A stretch of DNA of 8,336 nucleotides from an uncultured Clostridium sp. (GTDB lineage Bacteria > Bacillota_A > Clostridia > Lachnospirales > Lachnospiraceae): contig CAMAMD010000056.1 of the NCBI GenBank assembly GCA_945836785.1, positions 1-8,336 on the forward strand, in the 5' to 3' direction. A program made the position numbers and the translations under genes. This document shows positions 1-7,441 of this stretch, piece by piece. The notes below the pieces were generated by a model. That model was given only the letters and a program-made list of their open reading frames with translations. It was not told the DNA's origin and did no database searches. Each line of letters begins with the position of its first letter. Position 1 is the first letter of the stretch.

Positions 1-28
1 TGAATACCAGACAAAAATATTGTATAAT
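1..28 (+). promoter_or_regulatory. Possible promoter of cheX
   Basis: A perfect -10 hexamer TATAAT lies at 23-28, about 45 bases before the cheX start. The only -35 candidate in range, TGAATA at 1-6 with 16-bp spacing, is poor and sits at the window edge. The call rests on the -10 box and the position. Confidence 0.35.
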
Positions 29-72
29 GATGTAACTAAAGATAGTTTCAATAAGCTTTAAGGAGATTACAG

Positions 73-552
73 ATGATTCCGATGATAGATGTCAGACATA
101 TTAATCCGTTTTTACAGTCAAGTATTTCGATTGTTGAGAGCGTGACACAGGTAAAAATGGAAGTGGGGAAACCTGAAAAAACGGATTTCCATTTGCGGGA
201 AATGACATACGCAATACAGGTAGGTGTTGTGGGAGAATTAAAGGGCCAGGTCATTCTTGCCATGGAGGAAGAAAATGCGAAGGATGTTGCATCAAGAATG
301 ATGTTTGGCATGCCAGTCAATGAACTGGATGAGATGTCTTCGTCGGCATTGAATGAGTTGAGTAATATGATTATGGGAAATACCGCAACTATATTCTCGA
401 CACTCGGAATTATAATTGATATTACGCCTCCACTTGCAGTTTATGGTAAGGATTTACAGTTGAAAACCGACATAGATGGTATCCGTGTACCGATGTTGAA
501 GGATGGCAAAGAGTATATCAGCCTGTATATATGCGTATATAAAGAAAATTAG
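73..552 (+). CDS. cheX: CheX-family chemotaxis phosphatase
   Basis: A 159-residue protein of the CheC/CheX/FliY phosphatase family, predicted to dephosphorylate phospho-CheY in the cytoplasm. The CheX active-site pattern is visible: Ser91, then Glu95-x-x-Asn98 inside an amphipathic helix (SALNELSN), followed by a proline about 22 residues on (Pro119/Pro120). The length matches stand-alone CheX (about 150-160 residues). There is no signal peptide or membrane segment. The start at 73 is supported by AAGGAG at 60-65, 7 nt upstream; a second ATG at 82 is less well placed. No other chemotaxis gene is visible: it stands alone ahead of guaB, separated by a hairpin. The family call is firm; its CheY partner is unknown, and such orphans may serve other response regulators. 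Confidence 0.85.
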   Translation: MIPMIDVRHINPFLQSSISIVESVTQVKMEVGKPEKTDFHLREMTYAIQVGVVGELKGQVILAMEEENAKDVASRMMFGMPVNELDEMSSSALNELSNMIMGNTATIFSTLGIIIDITPPLAVYGKDLQLKTDIDGIRVPMLKDGKEYISLYICVYKEN

Positions 553-618
553 ATGGTTGACAGGGACATTATGTAGTGTTAGTATAGGTCATAATCATTG
601 TTAATTTAATAAGATTTA

Positions 619-672
619 TAAAAAATGTTGTATGTGAAGTTTTTATTTGAAGAACAGTATGATACAACATTT

Positions 673-676
<4 letters not shown>
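619..676 (+). terminator. AT-rich hairpin between cheX and guaB, possible two-way terminator
   Basis: A perfect 15-bp inverted repeat pairs 619-633 (TAAAAAATGTTGTAT) with 662-676. It has a 28-nt loop, an A-tract on the left and a T-tract (670-675) on the right. The layout suits a bidirectional intrinsic terminator, but the stem is AT-rich and the loop long, so efficiency is uncertain. Its right arm overlaps the -35 box of the guaB promoter. Confidence 0.5.
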
Positions 677-2190
<1,514 letters not shown>

Positions 2191-2198
2191 TATATTAC

Positions 2199-2250
2199 AA
2201 AACGTTTTGTCTGTTTTGTCATTGTATGGCAGGTGGACAAAACGTTTTTT
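2199..2250 (+). terminator. Intrinsic terminator of guaB
   Basis: A 13-bp perfect stem pairs 2199-2211 (AAAACGTTTTGTC) with 2236-2248 (GACAAAACGTTTT), with a 24-nt loop and a run of six T at 2245-2250, starting nine bases after the guaB stop. GTTTTGTC occurs twice on the left side (2204-2211 and 2213-2220), so the right arm can pair with either copy. Confidence 0.8.
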
Positions 2251-2251
2251 A

Positions 2252-2280
2252 TTTACAAAATATCTGTTTTGTGATATATT
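2252..2280 (+). promoter_or_regulatory. Sigma-A promoter of the panG-panB-panC-panD operon
   Basis: TTTACA at 2252-2257 and TATATT at 2275-2280 are spaced by exactly 17 bp. A TG dinucleotide at 2272-2273 makes an extended -10. It begins immediately after the guaB terminator. The predicted start site is about 2286-2288, giving a leader of roughly 167 nt before panG. A short inverted repeat ATATC/GATAT (2260-2264 and 2273-2277) overlaps the spacer and -10. Confidence 0.75.
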
Positions 2281-2286
2281 CCTCGT

Positions 2287-2312
2287 GGATGGTATTCGAG
2301 AGAAACCATACC
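2287..2312 (+). ncRNA. Candidate pan-motif RNA: stem-loop with two bulged adenosines
   Basis: Seen in the sequence: G2287-C2312 and G2288-C2311, bulged A2310, then five pairs (A2289-U2309, U2290-A2308, G2291-C2307, G2292-C2306, U2293-A2305), bulged A2294, then U2295-A2304 and U2296-A2303 closing a 6-nt loop CGAGAG. The published pan RNA motif is described as a stem-loop with two highly conserved bulged adenosines, in the 5' UTR of panBCD operons of Firmicutes and others. Position and shape both match. The stem starts at the predicted transcript 5' end. I cannot recall the full base consensus, so the match rests on architecture and context. Its ligand, if any, is not known to me. Confidence 0.6.
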
Positions 2313-2453
2313 GGAAAATGATTTTGTATCATGATGTATCCGGTTTCCTTATGTATGTGCTCATGAAGTGACGGGAAGAAAACAGCTTGCAACATGGTGT
2401 GCCGTGTGGATTTATGGCGGCTGTGTGGGCAATTGAGGAAAGAGGGTGATAGT
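2311..2453 (+). promoter_or_regulatory. Remainder of the structured panG leader
   Basis: A second hairpin follows the first: CCGGA 2311-2315 with TCCGG 2339-2343 outside, and ATGAT 2318-2322 with ATCAT 2328-2332 inside, with A2338 able to bulge. It could be a degenerate second copy, since pan motifs often occur in tandem, but the fit is weaker. C2311 and C2312 would be shared with the first hairpin, so the two may compete. TTTCCTT at 2344-2350 is complementary to GAGGAAA at 2435-2441 next to the panG ribosome binding site. A small hairpin GCCGT/ATGGC lies at 2401-2418. No coding sequence is convincing here. Confidence 0.35.
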
Positions 2454-3374
2454 ATGAAGGTTGGATTAATTGGCGCCGGGAAAATGGGTTTTACGCTGGG
2501 AAAGCATTTTACAGCGAGCCGGGAACTGCAGCTTGTTGGATTCTATAGCAAAAATCCTGAGAGTGCAATGCAGGCGGCGAAATTTACTGATACGAAATAC
2601 TATGATAACATACAGGAACTGGCAGAAGATGCAGATGTTATATTTTTAACAGTACCGGACGGACAGATTGCTGTTATGGCAGAGATGCTGGACAGACTGG
2701 GAAATGTCATGGATGGTAAAATAATATGTCATACGAGTGGGGCAATGACCTCACGGATTTTTTCTGGTATGAAGAGCCATGTATATGGTTATTCGATACA
2801 TCCTATATATGCAGTCAATTCAAAGACTGAGTCATATAAACATTTCAGTGATTGTTATATTACCATAGAGGGCGATGTAAAATACCTGAATTTCTGGCAA
2901 AAGGTGTTTGTGGAGCTTGGACATGGAACAAAGGTGATTGGTGCGGATGATAAGCCAAAGTATCATGCAGCGGCAGTGTATGTGAGCAATCTTGTTATCG
3001 GTTTGTATCACATGGGAATTGAATTGCTGATGGAATGTGGATTTTATGCGGACGAGGCGGAGGAAGCGTTAAAACCTCTTTTTTGGAATAACGCGGAGAA
3101 TCTGGTTCGGACAGGTTGTGCAGGGGCCTTGACAGGTCCGGTGGCACGATGTGATAAGGAAACGGTAAGCAATCATATGCAGGTGCTGGATGGAAATGCA
3201 CAGCAGATATATGCACTGTTGTCAGATGCGTTATCACATATTGCTGAGAAAAATGCACTGGAGCAGCTTGAAACGATACATGCACCTGGCGAGATGACAA
3301 TGACGGGAAATGAACAGGCAGAGCAGATTCAAAGAAACTATCGGGAGCTGCGGGAATTGCTGAAAGAACATTGA
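2454..3374 (+). CDS. panG: DUF2520-type ketopantoate reductase (PanG)
   Basis: A 306-residue protein with an N-terminal NAD(P)-binding Rossmann fold (GAGKMG at residues 7-12) and a C-terminal helical DUF2520 domain. Family landmarks visible are HTSGA (93-97), SIHPIYAV with His116, and [11 protein letters not shown] (169-179). PanG was described in Francisella, with a functional Enterococcus faecalis homologue, as a non-PanE ketopantoate reductase reducing 2-dehydropantoate to pantoate. I recall that the PanG homologue clusters with panBCD; assigning PanG to DUF2520 is from memory. The order panG-panB-panC-panD here supplies exactly the reductase step missing from panBCD. The start at 2454 is preferred to an in-frame ATG at 2394, because GAGGGTGA lies 4 nt upstream and the Rossmann strand begins at MKVGLIG. 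The 20-residue extension would be Cys/Trp/Arg-rich and unlike the family. A generic NAD(P) oxidoreductase is the alternative. Confidence 0.8.
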   Translation: MKVGLIGAGKMGFTLGKHFTASRELQLVGFYSKNPESAMQAAKFTDTKYYDNIQELAEDADVIFLTVPDGQIAVMAEMLDRLGNVMDGKIICHTSGAMTSRIFSGMKSHVYGYSIHPIYAVNSKTESYKHFSDCYITIEGDVKYLNFWQKVFVELGHGTKVIGADDKPKYHAAAVYVSNLVIGLYHMGIELLMECGFYADEAEEALKPLFWNNAENLVRTGCAGALTGPVARCDKETVSNHMQVLDGNAQQIYALLSDALSHIAEKNALEQLETIHAPGEMTMTGNEQAEQIQRNYRELRELLKEH

Positions 3375-3394
3375 TATATAGGAGGAAGTTAAAA

Positions 3395-4222
3395 ATGAAG
3401 AAAACTGTGTTGACTTTTGCGGAGGCTAAGGCAAAGGGAGAAAAGCTTACTATGCTTACAGCCTATGATTATTCAACGGCGAAACTGATAGATCAGGCGG
3501 GGGTAGATTCGATTTTGGTCGGGGACTCCCTTGGCAATGTGGTACTCGGATATGAGGATACTTTGTCAGTGACCGTGGAAGATATGATTCATCACGGTGC
3601 AGCAGTGGCAAGAGGTGCAAAAGATGCACTGGTTATTATAGATATGCCGTTTATGTCCTATCAGACTTCTGTTTATGATGCGGTTGTAAATGCAGGAAGA
3701 CTGATGAAAGAAGGACGTGCCCAGGCGGTGAAGCTTGAGGGAGGTCGTGAGGTTTGTCCGCAGATTAAAGCAATTACCGAAGCTGGAATCCCTGTTGTGG
3801 CACATATCGGTCTTACACCGCAACATATCAATGCTTTTGGTGGATTTAAGGTTCAGGGCAAGAGTGAGGAGGCTGCGAAAAAGTTTCTGGATGATGCCCT
3901 TGCTGTGCAGGAGGCTGGTGCTTTTTCAGTCGTGTTTGAGTGCGTGCCGGAGAAATTGGCAACCATGGTGACACAGAAACTGGATATTCCTACTATAGGA
4001 ATCGGTGCGGGAGCCGGATGTGACGGTCAGGTGCTGGTATATGCGGATATGCTTGGCATGTTTAGTGATTTTACACCGAAGTTCGTAAAACGGTTTGCTG
4101 AAACAGGTAAGGTTATGACGGATGCTTTTCACGCTTATATAGATGAAGTAAAAGCAGGAACTTATCCGGCAGCGGAACATACCTATGCAATCAGTGATGA
4201 TATTATAGAAAAACTATATTAA
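3395..4222 (+). CDS. panB: 3-methyl-2-oxobutanoate hydroxymethyltransferase
   Basis: Transfers a hydroxymethyl group from 5,10-methylenetetrahydrofolate to 2-ketoisovalerate to make ketopantoate, the first committed step to pantothenate. The 275-residue TIM-barrel protein has the expected length. Mg2+ and substrate residues are in place: Asp44 (VGDSLGN), Asp83 (IIDMPF), Lys113 and Glu115 (VKLEGG), His137 (AHIGLTPQ) and the catalytic Glu182 (VVFECVP). [14 protein letters not shown] follows near the C-terminus. The start at 3395 is set by GGAGG at 3381-3385, 9 nt upstream; a TTG at 3371 overlapping the panG stop lies before this site and would add eight unlikely residues. The gap to panG is only 20 bases, so the two are co-transcribed. 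Confidence 0.97.
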   Translation: MKKTVLTFAEAKAKGEKLTMLTAYDYSTAKLIDQAGVDSILVGDSLGNVVLGYEDTLSVTVEDMIHHGAAVARGAKDALVIIDMPFMSYQTSVYDAVVNAGRLMKEGRAQAVKLEGGREVCPQIKAITEAGIPVVAHIGLTPQHINAFGGFKVQGKSEEAAKKFLDDALAVQEAGAFSVVFECVPEKLATMVTQKLDIPTIGIGAGAGCDGQVLVYADMLGMFSDFTPKFVKRFAETGKVMTDAFHAYIDEVKAGTYPAAEHTYAISDDIIEKLY

Positions 4223-4289
4223 TATAAAAAAAGATACTCTGTGGGAATAAGCATTTATGTAAAATGACACAGAATGGATGGAGGATATC

Positions 4290-5141
4290 ATGGATATAGC
4301 AACTACAGTACAGGAAGTAAGAGACAAGGTTAAGAGCTGGAGAGCAGAAGGCAAAACTGTTGGATTTGTGCCAACAATGGGCTACCTGCATGAGGGACAT
4401 GAGAGCTTGATTAAAAGAGCTGTAGCCGAAAATGATGCGGTTGTAGTCAGCATTTTTGTCAATCCAATGCAATTTGGTCCAACTGAGGATTTGGCAAGCT
4501 ATCCGAGAGATTTGGAGGCTGATGCGAAGCTGTGTGAGGCAGCGGGTGCGAAGCTCATTTTCCATCCGGAGCCTGAAGAGATGTATGCAGATGGTTTTTG
4601 CTCCTATGTGGATATGAACGGACTTACCAATGCACTTTGCGGTTTGTCCAGACCGGTACATTTCAGAGGCGTATGTACAGTTGTAAACAAGCTGTTCAAC
4701 ATTGTGAAGCCGGACAAGGCATATTTCGGAGAGAAGGATGCACAGCAGCTGGCTGTCATTAAGCGTATGGTGAAAGACCTCAATATGGATATTGAAATCG
4801 TCGGATGTCCGATTATCCGTGAAGCTGACGGTCTGGCAAAAAGCTCACGAAATACTTATCTATCGCCGGAATCAAGAAAGCAGGCGGTTATATTAAGTAA
4901 ATCCATATTTATGGCGAAGAAAATGGTGGAAGACGGAGAGCGGGATGCAGAGAAGGTTAAGAAAGCCATGCGTGAACTGATTGAAAGTGAACCGCTTACG
5001 GATATTGATTATGTGGAGATTGTGGATGTCAATACCATGAAGAGTCTTGATGTAATCAAGGGTGAGATTCTTTGTGCGATTGCTGTCAATGTCGGCGGTG
5101 AAGCCAGACTGATTGATAATTTTATGATGAAGGTTGACTAA
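4290..5141 (+). CDS. panC: Pantothenate synthetase
   Basis: Joins pantoate and beta-alanine using ATP (pantoyl-adenylate intermediate) to form pantothenate. The 283-residue length is standard. Nucleotidyltransferase signatures are clear: PTMG (28-31) and HEGH (34-37, the HxGH motif), FVNPMQFGPTEDLASYPRD, SRPVHFRGV, FGEKDAQQ, and a KMSKS-like loop at LAKSSRN (182-188). The start at 4290 is 5 nt after GGAGG (4280-4284); an ATG at 4278 overlaps that site and would add only MEDI. A 67-bp gap from panB contains a weak TCTGTG/CACAGA inverted repeat (4238-4243 and 4268-4273) but no terminator. Confidence 0.97.
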   Translation: MDIATTVQEVRDKVKSWRAEGKTVGFVPTMGYLHEGHESLIKRAVAENDAVVVSIFVNPMQFGPTEDLASYPRDLEADAKLCEAAGAKLIFHPEPEEMYADGFCSYVDMNGLTNALCGLSRPVHFRGVCTVVNKLFNIVKPDKAYFGEKDAQQLAVIKRMVKDLNMDIEIVGCPIIREADGLAKSSRNTYLSPESRKQAVILSKSIFMAKKMVEDGERDAEKVKKAMRELIESEPLTDIDYVEIVDVNTMKSLDVIKGEILCAIAVNVGGEARLIDNFMMKVD

Positions 5142-5171
5142 GTAACGGATAGCCCTGAAAGGAGCATACAA

Positions 5172-5561
5172 ATGTATATCAATGTTTTAAAAAGTAAGAT
5201 ACACCGGGCAACGGTAGTTCAGGCTGAACTGAATTATGTGGGAAGTATTACGATTGATGAGACACTGATGGAAGCAGCAGGCATTTTGGAGTATGAGAAG
5301 GTTCAAATCGTAGATATCGACAACGGAAGCAGATTTGAGACTTATGTGATTGCCGGAGAAAAAGATAGTGGTATGATTTGCTTGAATGGTGCAGCGGCAA
5401 GAATGGTGCAGACAGGAGACAAGATTATCATTATGTGTTATGCACAGATGACACCGGAGGAACACAAGGAGAATAAACCGAAGGTGGTATTCGTGGACGA
5501 GAAGAATTGCATCAGTCGGATATCGAATTATGAAAAACATGGTTTGCTCGAGAATCAGTAA
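5172..5561 (+). CDS. panD: Aspartate 1-decarboxylase proenzyme
   Basis: Decarboxylates L-aspartate to beta-alanine, the second PanC substrate. This is the pyruvoyl-dependent bacterial type, made as a proenzyme that self-cleaves between Gly24 and Ser25 (YVGSITID). Ser25 becomes the pyruvoyl group. Other active-site residues are present: Lys9, His11, Tyr22, Arg54, Tyr58 and the NGAAA segment at 72-76. The 129-residue length is normal. The gene follows panC by 30 bp with GGAG at 5160-5163, 8 nt before the ATG. The activation factor PanZ/PanM of enterobacteria is not seen here; many Gram-positive PanD proteins process without it. Confidence 0.97.
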   Translation: MYINVLKSKIHRATVVQAELNYVGSITIDETLMEAAGILEYEKVQIVDIDNGSRFETYVIAGEKDSGMICLNGAAARMVQTGDKIIIMCYAQMTPEEHKENKPKVVFVDEKNCISRISNYEKHGLLENQ

Positions 5562-5620
5562 TATAATCAAGGATAGTTTGATGCAGGGAAATTTGCACTA
5601 AAATGATAAAGGAATATATT

Positions 5621-5650
5621 TTGGCTGTTATTTTATGACTATGTTATGAT
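5621..5650 (+). promoter_or_regulatory. Possible internal promoter before coaBC
   Basis: TTGGCT at 5621-5626 and TATGAT at 5645-5650 are separated by 18 bp, with TG at 5642-5643 giving an extended -10. The 129-bp panD-coaBC gap has no clear terminator, so coaBC could be read both from the pan promoter and from this one. The start site would be near 5657. Confidence 0.45.
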
Positions 5651-5690
5651 TATGTTCTCAGACTGTATGATGGGATGGAAGGAGTAGGAT

Positions 5691-6881
5691 ATGCTTACTG
5701 GAAAGAAGATTGTGTTAGGTGTGAGCGGCGGTATCGCTGCTTACAAGATGGCAAATGTTGCGAGTATGCTGGTAAAGCTTCATGCGGATGTGCATGTTGT
5801 TATGACTGAGCATGCAACACATTTTATTACACCGGAGACTTTTGAGACACTTACGGCAAATAGATGTTATACGGATACGTTTGACAGAAGTATGGAGATG
5901 CATGTGCCACATGTGACACTGGGGACAACTGCTGATGCAATTCTGATTGCACCGGCAAGTGCAGATGTGCTAGGAAAGATTGCACATGGCATCGCAGATG
6001 ATATGCTGACGACGACGGTACTTCCTGCAACCTGTCCGGTTATGCTTGCTCCGTCTATGAATGTTCATATGTATGAGAATAAAATCGTGCAGGATAATAT
6101 GAGACGTCTGGCTGAATTTGGGTATGAGATTATCGAAGCTGATGAAGGATATCTGGCATGCAGGGCTATCGGTAAGGGCAAGCTTCCGCCGGAGGGATTG
6201 TTGGTAGAATATATTTTAAGAGCCTGCGCAAAGGAAAAGGACCTTGCTGGAAAGAAGCTTCTGGTCACGGCCGGGGCAACACAGGAGGCAATTGATCCGG
6301 TTAGATATATCACCAATCATTCTACAGGTAAAATGGGATATGCCGTTGCGAGGATGGCTATGCTGCGTGGTGCAGATGTGACTTTGGTGACTGGGGAAAC
6401 AAGTCTTTCGGATCCGTTGTTTGTAAATACGGTCAAGGTACGTTCTGCAAAAGAAATGTACGATGCAGTGACGGCAATCAGTGATGAGCAGGATATCATT
6501 ATAAAGGCGGCAGCAGTGGCTGATTACAGACCGATAAAGGCTTCTGATGAAAAGATTAAGAAAAGCGATTCTTCCATGGCAATAGAACTGGAGAGAACGG
6601 ATGATATACTGGGTTACCTCGGTGCACACAAGCGGGAGGGACAGTTTATCTGCGGATTTTCCATGGAGACAGAGAATATGCTGGAAAATTCCAGAAAGAA
6701 GCTTGTAAATAAGCATGTGGATATGATTGCTGCAAATAATCTGAAACAGGATGGTGCCGGATTTGGAACGGATACCAATATTATGACTTTGATTACCTCG
6801 GAAGATGTTATAGAACTGCCGAAGATGAGCAAGGAAGAAGTGGCAGATAAGATATTGGATCAGATTATTGCAAAATTATAA
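5691..6881 (+). CDS. coaBC: Bifunctional phosphopantothenoylcysteine decarboxylase / phosphopantothenate-cysteine ligase
   Basis: The CoaB half couples 4'-phosphopantothenate to cysteine using CTP; the CoaC half, an FMN flavoprotein, decarboxylates the product to 4'-phosphopantetheine. The 396-residue length is standard for the fusion. CoaC (about 1-180) shows the flavin loop GVSGGIAAYK (10-19), His74 (HVTLG), PASADVLGKIAHGIADDM, Asn124 in APSMNVHM and the reductive Cys157 (LACR). CoaB (about 188-396) shows VTAGATQEAIDPVR, NHSTGKMG, AAAVADYRP, KIKK (288-291) and the ending MIAANN. Two positions differ from the commonest sequence: PSMN instead of PAMN, and ACR instead of ACG after the cysteine. 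The start follows GGAG (5681-5684) by 6 nt. No pantothenate kinase is in the window. Confidence 0.96.
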   Translation: MLTGKKIVLGVSGGIAAYKMANVASMLVKLHADVHVVMTEHATHFITPETFETLTANRCYTDTFDRSMEMHVPHVTLGTTADAILIAPASADVLGKIAHGIADDMLTTTVLPATCPVMLAPSMNVHMYENKIVQDNMRRLAEFGYEIIEADEGYLACRAIGKGKLPPEGLLVEYILRACAKEKDLAGKKLLVTAGATQEAIDPVRYITNHSTGKMGYAVARMAMLRGADVTLVTGETSLSDPLFVNTVKVRSAKEMYDAVTAISDEQDIIIKAAAVADYRPIKASDEKIKKSDSSMAIELERTDDILGYLGAHKREGQFICGFSMETENMLENSRKKLVNKHVDMIAANNLKQDGAGFGTDTNIMTLITSEDVIELPKMSKEEVADKILDQIIAKL

Positions 6882-6884
6882 AGT

Positions 6885-7120
6885 GAGACTGCCGCATACA
6901 AACTGTTTGATTCTATGTTAGATATAATCAGGAAAACGCACTTTCGCTCGGTTGCTCACGCAACAGTACTAAGCTCGATATAAAGCCGCCGATTCTACAA
7001 GTTACACATAGTGTACTGTAGAACCGAGCGGCTTTATATCTTGCTAAGTACCGGCGTTCGCAAACGGTTTTCCTATATTATATCTAACATAGAACCAAAC
7101 AGTCTGAATGCGGCAGTCTC
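6885..7120. repeat. Long imperfect inverted repeat (MITE-like or giant hairpin element)
   Basis: The whole 236-bp gap folds on itself. Outer arms 6885-6937 and 7067-7120 match at 49 of 53 positions. A middle segment 6966-6974 pairs with 7043-7051 with one mismatch. Inner arms start with a perfect 13-bp match (6977-6989 and 7028-7040) and continue to the tip at 7008-7010, with only single-base bulges and one mismatch. The left arm also carries a side hairpin GTTGC-TCAC-GCAAC (6951-6964) that the right arm lacks. Size, terminal inverted repeats and position between genes resemble a MITE or an intergenic hairpin family; no target-site duplication is obvious. Copy number cannot be judged here. 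Confidence 0.75.
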
Positions 7121-7125
7121 TTTTT
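6885..7125 (+). terminator. Terminator of coaBC formed by the ends of the long hairpin
   Basis: GAGACTGCCGCAT (6885-6897) pairs perfectly with 7108-7120 and is followed by TTTTT at 7121-7125. The stem base is GC-rich and begins four bases after the coaBC stop. On the other strand the same fold is followed by a weaker T-rich stretch (7-base region CACTTTA, then ATTTT), so it may also end the convergent nuclease gene. The unusually large enclosed segment makes speed of folding uncertain. Confidence 0.6.
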
Positions 7126-7135
7126 AACATGCTTG

Positions 7136-7441
7136 TTACCAGAATTTTTCTATTAATTCTTTTGCTTCGGTCTCAGTTTTGCCACACTCATGGATAAGCC
7201 TGGTGGCGGCTTGATCCTTGGTGCCGGAGTATTCTTTTGTCATGGAGATAATAGTGAGAGCAAGTTTTTTCTTGGTGTCTGACAGCTCGCTTTTGGTGTC
7301 TGACAGCTCGCTTTTGGTGTCTGACAGTTCGTTTCTGGCATCCGACAGCTTGCTTTTTGTTTCGGATAATTCTTCCTGCATTTCATCCATCATATATCGC
7401 ACTGTGTTTTGATCCATAATCTTTAATGCTTCGGAAAACAT
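7136..7441 (-). CDS. Internal in-frame start: putative RpnS-like C-terminal small protein
   Basis: Inside the nuclease gene, Met266 is preceded on the coding strand by AGGAGGTG (complement of 7448-7455), a perfect match to the anti-Shine-Dalgarno complement, 6 nt from the ATG at 7441-7439. Translation here would give 101 residues: a short helix (MFSEALKIMDQ), the heptad coiled coil (about 24-58) and the C-terminal helical tail, without any nuclease residue. In E. coli, separately made C-terminal RpnS proteins dimerise and block full-length RpnL. This site is stronger than that of the full-length start. The codons KPEEVLS can encode such a site by chance, and no internal promoter was convincing, so separate translation is inferred, not shown. 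Confidence 0.6.
   Translation of the reverse strand: MFSEALKIMDQNTVRYMMDEMQEELSETKSKLSDARNELSDTKSELSDTKSELSDTKKKLALTIISMTKEYSGTKDQAATRLIHECGKTETEAKELIEKFW

Noticed and set aside
2394..2453. Upstream in-frame extension of panG
   Set aside because: The residues are Cys/Trp/Arg-rich and unlike the family; the ribosome binding site and Rossmann strand both favour 2454, and the stretch is part of the structured leader.
4238..4273. TCTGTG/CACAGA inverted repeat between panB and panC as a terminator
   Set aside because: A six-pair stem with a 24-nt loop and no T-tract cannot be supported as a terminator within an operon.
4203..4661. Minus-strand open frame of 152 codons across panB-panC
   Set aside because: It lies antisense to clear panC sequence, has a low-complexity composition rich in Cys/His/Ile and no recognisable domain; it is a shadow of the real gene.
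5562..5690. Terminator between panD and coaBC
   Set aside because: Only short weak repeats (ATCAA/TTGAT, TGCA/TGCA) without a T-tract are present.
7281..7364. Tandem repeats as a possible CRISPR array
   Set aside because: The 21-bp units are directly adjacent without spacers, stay in reading frame and encode coiled-coil heptads.
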